A stretch of DNA of 64,000 bases from Pseudomonadota bacterium (GCA_037200975.1 JBBCGI010000001.1:2418001-2482000), one strand, 5' to 3'; positions 43,516 to 52,378 are shown, numbered from the stretch's first letter. Numbers and translations: made by a program. Notes: a model not told the origin generated them from the sequence alone.

Positions 43516-45173
43516 TGCCCGGGCAGAAGCCGCGGCGGCGTTCGATGGTCGGCTGGTACGACCCGCGCGTGCTGGCGCACTCGGCCTACCTCGTGGCGAT
43601 CGCCAACGTCTTCGGGCGTCACTCCGACACGCGCCTCATCGAAGCGCTCGCCAGCCAGCCGCAGAACGAGTTCGACTACTCCGCGACACCGCCGTCCGGC
43701 GATTTCTGGTTCGACTACGCCGCAGACATCGGCGATGGCTGGAATCCGACTTACGCCATCGCGGACGCGATCGCGCAGCCAACACTCGACCTGCAATCCG
43801 GCGACACGGTCGAACCAACAAAGGCGGGCAGCCTGCTCGTCTTCGGTGGCGACGAGGTCTATCCATACCCGTCGCGCTCGGAATACGACGTGCGCACGGA
43901 GACGCCCTACAAGATGGCCTTTGCCGGCCGCGCGCATCCGGACGTCTTCGCGATACCCGGCAACCACGACTGGTACGACAGCCTGGTCGCGTTCTCGCGC
44001 ACCTTCTGCCGGCCGGAGCGCGGCTTCGCGGGCTGCGCCACGCGCCAGACGCGCAGCTATTTTGCGCTCAAACTACCCGCCAACTGGTGGTTGCTGGCGA
44101 TCGATCTGCAGCTCGGCGCCGACCTCGACGAGCCGCAGGTGCAGTACTTCCAGAAAGTCGCGGCGCGTATGGACGATGCGGCACGACTCATCTTCTGCGT
44201 GCCCGAGCCGCGCTGGATCTTCGAGGACGCGTATCCGCGCCACGTGAGTTACGAGGAGCAAACCAGCACGCGTTTCCTCGAAGAGGAAGTATTCAAGCGC
44301 AAGGCGCGCGTGTTCCTCACCGGCGACCTGCACTTCTACAAGCGCCATGAAAACGCGGCTGGCGTGCAGAAGATCACCGCCGGCGGCGGTGGCGCCTTCC
44401 TGCACCCGACACACGCGCCCGCCACCAAACTACTGCGCAACGGCTTCGAGCAGCGGGCCGTCTATCCCGACGAACAGACCTCCCGCCGGCTGACGTGGCG
44501 CAATTTCCTGTTTCCCTTCCTGAATCCGAAAGCCGGATGGTTGTACGCCTTTCTGTACGCCATGTCGGCGTGGCTGGCCTCGGCCAGTCTCGAGGCGTCC
44601 GATGTCATCGACCTGCCGAGTGCGTTGAGCGCGGCGATCAATGCCGCGATCCGCGACCCGCTCAACGGGATGTGGCTGATCACGATCGTCGCGGGGTTCA
44701 TCTTCTTCACCGACACACACGTCCGTTCCTGGCGGGTGGTGGGCGGCGCCAGTCACGCGCTGCTGCACCTGGCCGCGGCGTTTCTGGTCGGCTGGTGCGC
44801 CTTGTTGATCACGGTACGCGGATTCGATCTCCACTACGGCAGCCTGCTGCAGCTGCTGTTGTCGGGGCTGGTTGCCGTCATCCTGGGCGCGATCGTCGGC
44901 CCGTTCATCCTCGGGCTCTATCTATTCGCCTCCATCCGCATCTTCGGCCGGCATTCGACCGAGGCCTTCTCGTCGCTGCGCATCCAGGATTTCAAGCAAT
45001 GGCTGCGACTGCGCATCGATGCATCGGGGACGCTCACCATCTACTCGATCGCCATCGACCGGGTGCCGCGCCGTTGGCGAACGACGATACGTGGAGGAGA
45101 GGAGACCGCCGTAGCCGACGACCCGCGCGCGAGTGCGCCGCGGCTCATCGACAAGATTTCCGTGCGCGGCTGA
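43515..45173 (+). CDS. Metallophosphoesterase with C-terminal membrane domain
   Basis: A 552-residue protein. The N-terminal calcineurin-like domain (about residues 50-300) has DYAADIGDGWNPTYAIAD, VFGGDEVYPYPS, the GNHDWYDS motif and FLTGDLHFYKRH, a set of metal-ligand blocks. GGGGAFLHPTH follows. The C-terminal part has four or five hydrophobic segments (GWLYAFLYAMSAWLAS, GMWLITIVAGFIFFT, LLHLAAAFLVGWCALLITV, LLQLLLSGLVAVILGAIVGPFILGLYLFASI). GGAG precedes ATG 43515, which overlaps the ybbP stop, so it is coupled to the YbbAP transporter. The substrate is unknown; a lipid or cell-envelope phosphoester is a guess from context. Confidence 0.85.
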   Translation: MPGQKPRRRSMVGWYDPRVLAHSAYLVAIANVFGRHSDTRLIEALASQPQNEFDYSATPPSGDFWFDYAADIGDGWNPTYAIADAIAQPTLDLQSGDTVEPTKAGSLLVFGGDEVYPYPSRSEYDVRTETPYKMAFAGRAHPDVFAIPGNHDWYDSLVAFSRTFCRPERGFAGCATRQTRSYFALKLPANWWLLAIDLQLGADLDEPQVQYFQKVAARMDDAARLIFCVPEPRWIFEDAYPRHVSYEEQTSTRFLEEEVFKRKARVFLTGDLHFYKRHENAAGVQKITAGGGGAFLHPTHAPATKLLRNGFEQRAVYPDEQTSRRLTWRNFLFPFLNPKAGWLYAFLYAMSAWLASASLEASDVIDLPSALSAAINAAIRDPLNGMWLITIVAGFIFFTDTHVRSWRVVGGASHALLHLAAAFLVGWCALLITVRGFDLHYGSLLQLLLSGLVAVILGAIVGPFILGLYLFASIRIFGRHSTEAFSSLRIQDFKQWLRLRIDASGTLTIYSIAIDRVPRRWRTTIRGGEETAVADDPRASAPRLIDKISVRG

Positions 45174-45944
45174 CTAGCGCGCGACGGTAAAGCGGAACCA
45201 GGCGACCGGCAGCCCTTCGCGGCGCATGTTCAGCCCGTCGAGCTGGACCATGTAGTCGCCGGGACCGAACGCACCCGCGTTGAGCGAGAGGCGCACATGG
45301 CCGTTGGAATCCTTGGCAATGCCATCGATGACGGCAACACGCCCCTGGTTCACGCGATCGATCGCCACTTTGAACGTGCCGTAACGGGTCCAGGAAAGAT
45401 CTGCCTTGAACTCGGCGAAATCGCCGGAGGCGATGGTGAACGTAGACTGGGACGGCGGACCGTTGCGCGCGGTACCGACGAGAATCGTGCGTTTGTGCGT
45501 GGAAGGGGCGATCGGACGATCGTGATTTTCGGCCTTGAGCTTGGTGATTGCCGAGTCTCGCGAGGACACCTGCATGGCAAGCACCGCGCATCCGATCACC
45601 GCAACTGCGGCCAGTGCGGCGGCGCCGAGGGCAAAGGCCGGCTTCTCCCAGGCCTTTTTTTCCTTCTCCGCCCAAGGTTCGGCCACGCCGGCCGCGTCTA
45701 ACAGACGCAGACCCGCATTGACCTTTTCGGGCAGCCCCAGCTCTTCGATGAGCTCCGGGCGCTGACGGATCAGTCTTTCGAAATCGGTGACGCCTTTGGG
45801 CGGCAGACGGCCGGCGAGATATCGCTCGACGATCTGGTTCTTGATGATGAATTCACGATCCATGGCGGGCGCCTGCATGCCCGGCGTGGTTGCACCTGGC
45901 AGCTTGTTTACACCAGAGGTATCGATACGAGTCGCAGCTTCCAT
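45174..45944 (-). CDS. Anti-sigma-factor-like single-pass membrane protein, function unknown
   Basis: A 256-residue protein. The cytoplasmic N-terminal part (about 100 residues) includes NQIVERYLAGRLPPKGVTDFERLIRQRPELIEEL, reminiscent of the helical sigma-binding region of anti-sigma factors but without the zinc Cys/His motif. One membrane segment (ALGAAALAAVAVIGCAVLAMQ) is followed by a periplasmic beta-rich domain ending RREGLPVAWFRFTVAR. No sigma factor gene is adjacent. Its stop codon abuts that of the convergent metallophosphoesterase with no base between. It is divergent from the DUF4139 gene across 224 non-coding bases. Confidence 0.75.
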   Translation of the reverse strand: MEAATRIDTSGVNKLPGATTPGMQAPAMDREFIIKNQIVERYLAGRLPPKGVTDFERLIRQRPELIEELGLPEKVNAGLRLLDAAGVAEPWAEKEKKAWEKPAFALGAAALAAVAVIGCAVLAMQVSSRDSAITKLKAENHDRPIAPSTHKRTILVGTARNGPPSQSTFTIASGDFAEFKADLSWTRYGTFKVAIDRVNQGRVAVIDGIAKDSNGHVRLSLNAGAFGPGDYMVQLDGLNMRREGLPVAWFRFTVAR

Positions 45945-46168
45945 CGTGGTTCGAAGTTCCGCAGAGTCTTGGCCGGTTTAATGCGCCGCAAAAATGCCAG
46001 ACGCCATTCGGGCTGGTAACGGCCATTGGTCCTACAGGATCGCACCCGCTTATGCTGCGATTCTTATGTCCGGAAGCCGCTGCGGCGCTTCACATTCCGC
46101 GCACGGGCTCCCCGCAAACCTGCGACGCAGTTCGCAGTTTGTCCCTATCTAACGAGGTCTATGTGTCC

Positions 46169-47701
46169 ATGAAGTCGAATCGCAAACCGCTCGCCCTTGC
46201 CGTCGCCGCCAGCCTGGGAATGGCCCACATTGCAGCGGCCGCCGGATCTTCGTCGACCGCGATCACCATCTACAGCTCCGCCCAGCCGGGCGCGATTTCT
46301 CCCGAGTTCTATCGCCCGCTGCCCGGGCAGGGTGTGCCCAACGCGATGTCGGTGCCGGGTTACGCGCTGGTGCGCGACGATCGCGAAATCAAAGTCACCA
46401 AGGGCCGCTCGCAGCTGTCGTTCACCGATGTCGCGGCGTTGATCGATCCGACCACCGTCACGTTCACGTCGTTGTCGGATCCGGCGACGCGCGTGCTGGA
46501 GCAGAATTTCCAGTTCGACCTCGTGAGCACGCAGAAGCTGTTGCTCAAGTTCATCGACAAGCAGATCACGGTCGACAAGAACGTGGGCAACACGGTGACA
46601 CCGATCACCGGCACGCTGCTCTCGGCCGTCGACGGGATCGTTCTGCGCGGCACCGATGGCTCCATCTACTCGCTGCCCGCGTATACCTCGGTCAGGTTTC
46701 CCGACCTGCCAGGCGGCCTCAACACGCGCCCGACGCTGGTGTGGGATGTGTCCTCGCCATCGGGCGGTACGCAGAAAACGCGCGTCACCTACCAGACCGG
46801 CGGCATCACCTGGTGGGCGGACTACAATCTCACGTTCAACGAAGGCGCCGATGCGAACAGCGGTCTGCTCGACCTGTCGGCCTGGGTGAGCATCATCAAT
46901 CAGTCGGGCGCCACGTTCGAAGAGGCGAAGCTCAAGCTCATCGCGGGCGATGTGAACCGCGTGCAGCCGCAGACCGACATGCGCGTCAAACGCGAATTGA
47001 TGATGGCCGCCTCGGTGGCGGACCGCGCGGACGAGGGTTTCGCGCAAAAGGATTTCTTCGAATTCCACCTGTACACGCTCGGCCGCCCGACCACGCTGCC
47101 CAACAATTCCACCAAGCAGATCGAGCTTTTCGACCAGGCGAAGCAGATCCCGGCAAAGAAGGTGCTGACGTACTACGGCGCCCCGCAGCCGTATTTTTAC
47201 CCGACGCCATACACGGACCGGAACATGGGAATCGCCATGAACACGAAGGTCGACGTGTATCTCGAATTCAAGAACGACAAGCAGTACGGGCTCGGCGTGC
47301 CGCTGCCCGCGGGCCGCCTGCGCGTCTCGCAACTCGACAAGGCCGACGGCAGCCTGGAATTCATCGGCGAAGACAAGATCGACCACACACCCAAGGACGA
47401 GCAGGTGCACATCAAGCTCGGCTCCGCCTTCGATGTCGTGGGTGAACGCCGCCAGGTCAACTTCTCGATCGACACGAACGCGAAAGTGATGGAAGAGGAG
47501 ATCGAGGTGAAGCTGCGCAATCACAAATCGCAGCCGGTCGACGTGGTGGTGAAGGAAAACCTCTACCGCTGGAGCAACTGGAAAATCCTCACGAAGACGC
47601 ACGAGTTCCAGAAGGAAGATGCGCGCACCATCAATTTCCCGGTGAAGGTCGCGAAAGATGGCGAGACGGTGGTCCGTTATCGCGTGCGCTACACGTGGTG
47701 A
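46169..47701 (+). CDS. DUF4139 domain-containing exported protein
   Basis: A 510-residue predicted periplasmic or surface protein. MKSNRKPLALAVAASLGMAHIAAA is a signal peptide. The middle GGTQKTRVTYQTGGITWWADYNLTFNEG and LDLSAWVSIINQSGATFEEAKLKLIAGDVNRV define a DUF4139-type beta-sandwich. LPAGRLRVSQLDKADGSLEFIGEDKIDHTPKDEQVHIKLGSAFDVVGERRQ and KVMEEEIEVKLRNHKSQPVDVVVKENLYRWSNWKI continue it. The function of the family is not established. GAGG lies 11 bases before ATG 46169 and 5 bases before an in-frame GTG at 46163, so the start may be two residues earlier. It converges on the LytTR regulator gene. Confidence 0.85.
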   Translation: MKSNRKPLALAVAASLGMAHIAAAAGSSSTAITIYSSAQPGAISPEFYRPLPGQGVPNAMSVPGYALVRDDREIKVTKGRSQLSFTDVAALIDPTTVTFTSLSDPATRVLEQNFQFDLVSTQKLLLKFIDKQITVDKNVGNTVTPITGTLLSAVDGIVLRGTDGSIYSLPAYTSVRFPDLPGGLNTRPTLVWDVSSPSGGTQKTRVTYQTGGITWWADYNLTFNEGADANSGLLDLSAWVSIINQSGATFEEAKLKLIAGDVNRVQPQTDMRVKRELMMAASVADRADEGFAQKDFFEFHLYTLGRPTTLPNNSTKQIELFDQAKQIPAKKVLTYYGAPQPYFYPTPYTDRNMGIAMNTKVDVYLEFKNDKQYGLGVPLPAGRLRVSQLDKADGSLEFIGEDKIDHTPKDEQVHIKLGSAFDVVGERRQVNFSIDTNAKVMEEEIEVKLRNHKSQPVDVVVKENLYRWSNWKILTKTHEFQKEDARTINFPVKVAKDGETVVRYRVRYTW

Positions 47702-47729
47702 TGCGCTCGCCGCCGGCCCGCCCGCCCGG

Positions 47730-48554
47730 TCAATGCGGGCGCGGCCGCTTCAGGAAGTATTCGACCTTGTCCCGGTAGGTACGCGACAACTTGAGTTCCT
47801 GCCCACCTTCCAGCCGCAGGAAGTATTCGCCGTTCATGTGCGCGCGCAGGCTCTTGACGCGCGTGAGGTTGACGATGGTGGAACGATGCACGCGCTGGAA
47901 CAGGCGTGGATCGAGCAGATTTTCCATCTCGCGCATGGTGGCGCGCAGGATGTGTGTATGCCCGCTGGCGTGAATGCATAGATAGTCGCCGGCGGCGTCC
48001 ACCCACTCGATGGCCTCGACCGGCACTCGCACGGTCTCGCGCCCGTTGCGGATCGGCAGCCAGTTCGGCGTCTGCGCCCCGTTGGTTGCCTCGCCCGGCT
48101 CGATCTCGCCGCTGCCGCGCAGCTCGGCCAGCAGGTTCACCAGCTGATCGCGCTCCGCCACCGCGGTGCGCTGATCGTTGAGCTCGCGCACGTGGGTGAG
48201 CGTCGCGGCCAGGCGCACGTCGTCCACGGGTTTCAGCACGTAGTCGATGGCGCGTGCTTCGAAGGCCTGCACGGCGAAGCGGTCGTACGCCGTAACGAAC
48301 ACGATCATCGGCAGTTCGTGCGGCTGCAACTCGGCCAGCACGTCGAAGCCGGACAGCCCCGGCATCTGGATGTCGAGGAATACCAGATCCGGCTGATGCG
48401 CACGGATGGCTGCGAGCGCTTCGCGGCCATTGGTGCACTGGCCGACGATCTCGATGTCGTTCGCCATGCGCAGCCGCAGCTCGAGGCCACGCCGCGACAG
48501 CGCCTCGTCGTCGACCAGCAGGGTTCGCAGCTTGCGCGCGGCATTGGGCGTCAT
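47730..48554 (-). CDS. LytTR family response regulator transcription factor
   Basis: A 274-residue regulator. The receiver domain has LLVDDEALSRRGL, phosphoacceptor Asp in LVFLDIQMPGLSG, and VTAYDRFAVQAFEARAIDYVLKPVD. A linker leads to the LytTR DNA-binding domain: ETVRVPVEAIEWVDAAGDYLCIHASGHTHILRATMREMENLLDPRLFQRVHRSTIVNL. It overlaps the kinase gene by 4 bases (ATGA), so the two make one two-component system. Targets are unknown; LytTR proteins bind paired short repeats. DUF4139 next door is a possible target. Confidence 0.95.
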   Translation of the reverse strand: MTPNAARKLRTLLVDDEALSRRGLELRLRMANDIEIVGQCTNGREALAAIRAHQPDLVFLDIQMPGLSGFDVLAELQPHELPMIVFVTAYDRFAVQAFEARAIDYVLKPVDDVRLAATLTHVRELNDQRTAVAERDQLVNLLAELRGSGEIEPGEATNGAQTPNWLPIRNGRETVRVPVEAIEWVDAAGDYLCIHASGHTHILRATMREMENLLDPRLFQRVHRSTIVNLTRVKSLRAHMNGEYFLRLEGGQELKLSRTYRDKVEYFLKRPRPH

Positions 48555-49615
48555 TGCGGAGCAACCTCCGTCGGCAATCCCAGCTCGATGCGAAGCCCGG
48601 GCTTGTTGTCGAGCGTCACGAAGCGATGGCGGTCCTCATACAGCACGGCCAGCCGCTCGCACGTGTTGCGCAATCCGACGCCGCGACCCGTGCCCGGAAC
48701 CGCGCCGGCGCTCATGCCCGGGCCGTCATCCGCGACCGCGAGCTCGAGCATCGAACCGCGCGTGCGGGCTTCGATGCGGATCGCACCGCCTTTCTCGGAA
48801 GGCGAAACCGCGTACTTCACCGCGTTTTCGATCAGCGGTTGCAGCAGCAGGCTCGGCACCAGCGCATCGAGCGCCGCGTCTTCCACCGCGTACTCGAGCT
48901 TGAGGCGATCGCCGAAACGCAGCTTCTCCGTGGTCAGGTAGAGGTTCATCGCCTCGATCTCCTGCCGCAGCGTCACCTTCTTCATCGGGTCCTGGTCGAG
49001 TGTGTAGCGCAGGAACTCGGACAGCCGCATCACCGTCTGGTTGGCGGTGCGGTTCTCGTTGTCGAGGATCAGCGTCGAGATCGCGTTCAACGTGTTGAAC
49101 AGGAAATGCGGATTGAGCTGGTAACGCAGCATCTTGAGCTGCGCTTCCTGCGCCAGCGTGCCGGCGCGCAGCGTCGCCTCGCGCTGCTCCTGCAGCGATT
49201 CGTAATACTTGACGCCGAAGTAGATAGCCGACCAGCACAGCAGCAGGTACATCGACGACATGGTCGCGCCGAAGATCTCGAGGATGCTGCGCATCTCCAT
49301 TTCGGGCTCGACCAGCATCCAGGTGCCGTTGATGACGATGCGCTGCAGCAGCGCGAACACGTAACAACAGACGAGCGCACCGATGACGATCACGCGCGGG
49401 CTTCGCGTCCACAGCCGCCGATAGATGTAGCGCAGCTCGAGCGTGAACAGGAATCCGCTGACCGCCGCCAACGTGACGATCAGCAGATAACCCGTCATCT
49501 TTTCGTAGATGAATGCGCCCAGGTATTGGGTCAGCGCGTAACCCAGCCAGCCGCCGACGTGTAACGTCCAGAAGAGCGAATTGCGGTTGTGTCGCAGCGG
49601 GTCGAAGCCGGCCAT
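48551..49615 (-). CDS. Sensor histidine kinase, LytS/YehU type
   Basis: A 354-residue membrane kinase. Four hydrophobic segments (about residues 13-135) are followed by a short coiled coil. The His_kinase core has the phosphoacceptor in LRYQLNPHFLFNTLNAIS, then LSEFLRYTLDQDP, the N-box LIENAVKYAV and the G-box VADDGPGMS, with GTGRGVGLRNTCERL. The HPHFLFN-type motif defines the PF06580 class. ATG 49615 is chosen because MAGFDPLRHNRNSLFWTLHVGGWLGYAL begins the membrane domain; no strong ribosome site is seen. It is upstream of and coupled to its LytTR partner. Confidence 0.94.
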   Translation of the reverse strand: MAGFDPLRHNRNSLFWTLHVGGWLGYALTQYLGAFIYEKMTGYLLIVTLAAVSGFLFTLELRYIYRRLWTRSPRVIVIGALVCCYVFALLQRIVINGTWMLVEPEMEMRSILEIFGATMSSMYLLLCWSAIYFGVKYYESLQEQREATLRAGTLAQEAQLKMLRYQLNPHFLFNTLNAISTLILDNENRTANQTVMRLSEFLRYTLDQDPMKKVTLRQEIEAMNLYLTTEKLRFGDRLKLEYAVEDAALDALVPSLLLQPLIENAVKYAVSPSEKGGAIRIEARTRGSMLELAVADDGPGMSAGAVPGTGRGVGLRNTCERLAVLYEDRHRFVTLDNKPGLRIELGLPTEVAPQ

Positions 49616-49685
49616 CGCGCAAAGGTACGGGAGCTGGGCGCGCCGGACAAACGTCCTGGCGATCAAACCACTCGACTCGGCGTAA

Positions 49686-51551
49686 TTACTTGCCGGAAGC
49701 GGCGGCGAGAGTGACCAGCGCCTTCGGCTGGTCGAGCAGGAAGCCCTGCGCGTAGTCGATACCCACCGCGGCCAGCCACTCGCGTACCGCCGGCGTGTCG
49801 ACGCGTTTGGCGACACACGACAGCCCGAGCACCTTGGACGCCTGGCAGATCGCCACCACCAGCGCCTGCGGCACGCGTTCTTTCATCGCGATGGCGGTGA
49901 TCTTCGGCTCGAGCTTGAGGAACTTGACCGCGCTCGAGCCTAACCAGCGCACCGAATTGTGGTGGAAGGTGAAGTCGTCGAGCACGATGTGGCAGCCTAT
50001 CTTTTCGCAAGCCTGCACGAACATGTCGACGTCGCGTACCTGCTCGACGCACGACTTCTCGGTGATCTCGAAGCCGAGCGCCTTGGCCGGCACCTTGTGA
50101 TTCTTGAGCACGGTGGCGACGAAGCTGGCGAATTTCGGATCCGCGATGGTGCCCATGCCGACGTTCACGGAGAAGCTGGCCGGATCGGAATCCCAGGCCT
50201 CGTGATTCTCGCCGAGCCAGGTCACGAGCTGCTCGACCACGATGCGATCGAGATCGGAATTGGCGCTCGGGTCGTGCACGTCCTGCATGACCCGTTCCGG
50301 CGCGACCCCGAATTCATTGTCGGCGTGTGCGTCGCGCACCAGCACCTCGAAACGACGCGTGCCGCCGCCGGCGCGCAGCTTCACCAGCTGCTGCACGTGG
50401 AGTTCGAAGATCTGGCCGTAGAACTCGAACTGGCCGGCGCCGGCCGACATCTGCGGCGTTTCTTCGACGAACTGCGGTTCGACGTCCATGTTGGATTCGG
50501 AATCCGCCAGCGCTTCGACCTCGGTGGTCGGTTCTTCGGCGGTAATTTCTTCGTATTGCTCGACCGGCCCGTCGATCGACATCTCTTCCGGTATTTCCAC
50601 CGGCGTGTCGTCGGCGATGAGCTCGGGGATGGGATCCGACGCGAGCGACAGCTCGAGCGTCGGCAGGCGATCGGTCTGCACCACGCGCAGGTCGGGCCGC
50701 TTGGGTTCCTGCGCGGCGGATTTCTGCGTGCCTTTGAGCAGCGACTTGGGATCGATATCCGAAATCTCGAACGCGATCGAATCGGCTTCCACGCCGGTCG
50801 ACGGGCGCTGCGGATGTTGTGAGGCGGCGGGTTTCGCGGCCGGTGCCGCCGGACGCGCTGGCGGAGCCGGCGGGCGAACGGGCATGGGCTGGGCAGCTTT
50901 CGGCGGCGGCGCGGCGGGTCGGGCCGGCGCGGCCGGACGCGTTGCAGCCGGCGGCGGCGTTGCGGGTCTGGCGGGCGGAACGGCCGCACGCTGCGCGGCA
51001 GGAGTGCCCGAAGCCTGCGGCCGAGCGGGAGCCGCGGGCACACCCGGTCGGGAGCCGGCGGCCGGAGTTCCCGGCCTCGCCGGCGGAGCCGGCTGGCTAA
51101 CTACCTTGGCGCCGACGGCGGGAGCCGGCGGCGCGGCCGGCGCAGGCGGCTTGCGCAGGAATGCCAGGCGGCGCATGAGATTCGTGTTGGTCGGCGTGAC
51201 GAATTTTGCCGCGCCCTTGCTGTCGAGAAATTTCGCGTCCGCGATGATCATCGCGAGACCGACCAGGTCGTTGAGCGGCGAACGCGCCGGCAGGAAAGCC
51301 GCCGCGCGGCCGTCACCGATGCCCTGGAAAACGTAGGTCTTGTCCGGGCCGGCGGCGAGGGCCGCGGCGGCTTCGACCACGAGATTGTGTTCGTCGGGAC
51401 CGAGCGCGCCTTCGTCTAACCACAGGACGTCGCCGCGTTCGTCGTGCAGGGAAATGGATTGCAGTCGGTTGCCGGAAAGCGCCTGCTTCAGCGCTTCGCC
51501 GATCGCGGCTTTCGAATCGCCCGTAGCTGTGACACTCGCGCTCGCCTGCAT
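49686..51551 (-). CDS. Degenerate EAL-domain protein with Pro/Ala-rich linker
   Basis: A 621-residue cytoplasmic protein. Residues about 10-120 form a small alpha/beta domain (LQSISLHDERGDVLWLDEG, LNDLVGLAMIIADAKFLDS) that looks GAF- or roadblock-like. A long Pro/Ala-rich linker (about 130-240) and an acidic stretch follow. The C-terminal EAL-like domain (about 385-615) has EVL for EAL, FEITEKS for ELTE, and DDF kept. KLE replaces KID and AKRVD replaces AEGVE, so metal and catalytic residues are lost. It is probably a non-catalytic c-di-GMP sensor or scaffold. No clear operon partner. The 256 bases upstream hold no gene. Confidence 0.88.
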   Translation of the reverse strand: MQASASVTATGDSKAAIGEALKQALSGNRLQSISLHDERGDVLWLDEGALGPDEHNLVVEAAAALAAGPDKTYVFQGIGDGRAAAFLPARSPLNDLVGLAMIIADAKFLDSKGAAKFVTPTNTNLMRRLAFLRKPPAPAAPPAPAVGAKVVSQPAPPARPGTPAAGSRPGVPAAPARPQASGTPAAQRAAVPPARPATPPPAATRPAAPARPAAPPPKAAQPMPVRPPAPPARPAAPAAKPAASQHPQRPSTGVEADSIAFEISDIDPKSLLKGTQKSAAQEPKRPDLRVVQTDRLPTLELSLASDPIPELIADDTPVEIPEEMSIDGPVEQYEEITAEEPTTEVEALADSESNMDVEPQFVEETPQMSAGAGQFEFYGQIFELHVQQLVKLRAGGGTRRFEVLVRDAHADNEFGVAPERVMQDVHDPSANSDLDRIVVEQLVTWLGENHEAWDSDPASFSVNVGMGTIADPKFASFVATVLKNHKVPAKALGFEITEKSCVEQVRDVDMFVQACEKIGCHIVLDDFTFHHNSVRWLGSSAVKFLKLEPKITAIAMKERVPQALVVAICQASKVLGLSCVAKRVDTPAVREWLAAVGIDYAQGFLLDQPKALVTLAAASGK

Positions 51552-51807
51552 TTGCGAAATTTCCCCGGATTGAAGATGCAGAGTCGCAAATCAGCGAATG
51601 TCCCGCCGTGACATAGCTCGCGTTCCCCGACAAGGCGTCGCGGGCTTTTGACGCCGTTATGTCGAATGCGGTCCGGTTTCGCGCAGCAGGTCACATTGGC
51701 TGTTTTACGCGGGAAAAGGCCCGCGAATCGGCGCTGCGCAGGTACACCTGCCGCATGCCCGGCGTCGATCTAACCACCAGCAATTTTCCTCGCCGGCCTT
51801 TTTTGCG

Positions 51808-52311
51808 TCAGCCGCCGAGGAAGTCGCGCTTGCCGATGTCCACGCCGTTGTGCCGCAGCAGGTTGTACGCGGTCACGTGGTGGAAGAAGAAATTCGGGAT
51901 CGCCCAGTTCTGCAGATAGGCGAGGCCCTTGAACTCGACCGTGCGGTCGCGCAGCGGAATCTTGATGTCGCGGCTTTCGCTGCCCTCGAGCGCGGCGGCC
52001 GGCACCGTGGCGATGTAGTCGAGCGTCTTCTTCACGCGTGCGACCAGGTCGTCCATGGTGACTTCGTTGTCTTCGAACTTCGGCGGATCGAGCGCCGCGA
52101 GCCGCGCCACGGTGCTCTTGGCGAAATCGCTGGTGAGCTGTATCTGCTTCGCGAAAGACAGCATGTCGGGCGCCAGTCGCGCGTTGACCAGCACGCTCAC
52201 ATCGAAGCCGCGTGCCTTGGCATTCGCCACGCCCTTCTCCATGACGAACAGCAGCTGCGTGAGCGCGCGCTGGAACACGTCGTGACTCATCGCGTGCATC
52301 GAAATCTTCAT
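51808..52311 (-). CDS. DUF1993 family protein
   Basis: A 167-residue soluble protein. MKISMHAMSHDVFQRALTQLLFVMEKG, LAPDMLSFAKQIQLTSDFAKSTVARLA, and YLQNWAIPNFFFHHVTAYNLLRHNGVDIGKRDFLG are the DUF1993 signature blocks. The fold is DinB-like and helical; enzymatic function is not known. ATG 52311 follows AAGGA. It diverges from the LysR gene across a 67-base gap that carries a 9-8-9 palindrome, so it is the likely target of that regulator. Confidence 0.88.
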   Translation of the reverse strand: MKISMHAMSHDVFQRALTQLLFVMEKGVANAKARGFDVSVLVNARLAPDMLSFAKQIQLTSDFAKSTVARLAALDPPKFEDNEVTMDDLVARVKKTLDYIATVPAAALEGSESRDIKIPLRDRTVEFKGLAYLQNWAIPNFFFHHVTAYNLLRHNGVDIGKRDFLGG

Positions 52312-52349
52312 GAGGTCTTTCCTTTTTAGATTCTTTAGTGGAACAATGG

Positions 52350-52375
52350 GCGCACCAACGGTGGCTTTGGTGCGC
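52350..52375. promoter_or_regulatory. Palindromic operator between DUF1993 and the LysR gene
   Basis: GCGCACCAA (52350-52358) and its exact complement TTGGTGCGC (52367-52375) are separated by eight bases. It sits four bases before the LysR start codon and 38 bases from the divergent DUF1993 start, the usual place of a LysR autoregulatory and activation site. Confidence 0.6.
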
Positions 52376-52378
52376 ATT

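Noticed and set aside
46145-47602. Long minus-strand open frame (485 codons) opposite the DUF4139 gene
   Set aside because: Same shadow effect; the plus strand has a signal peptide and conserved domain.
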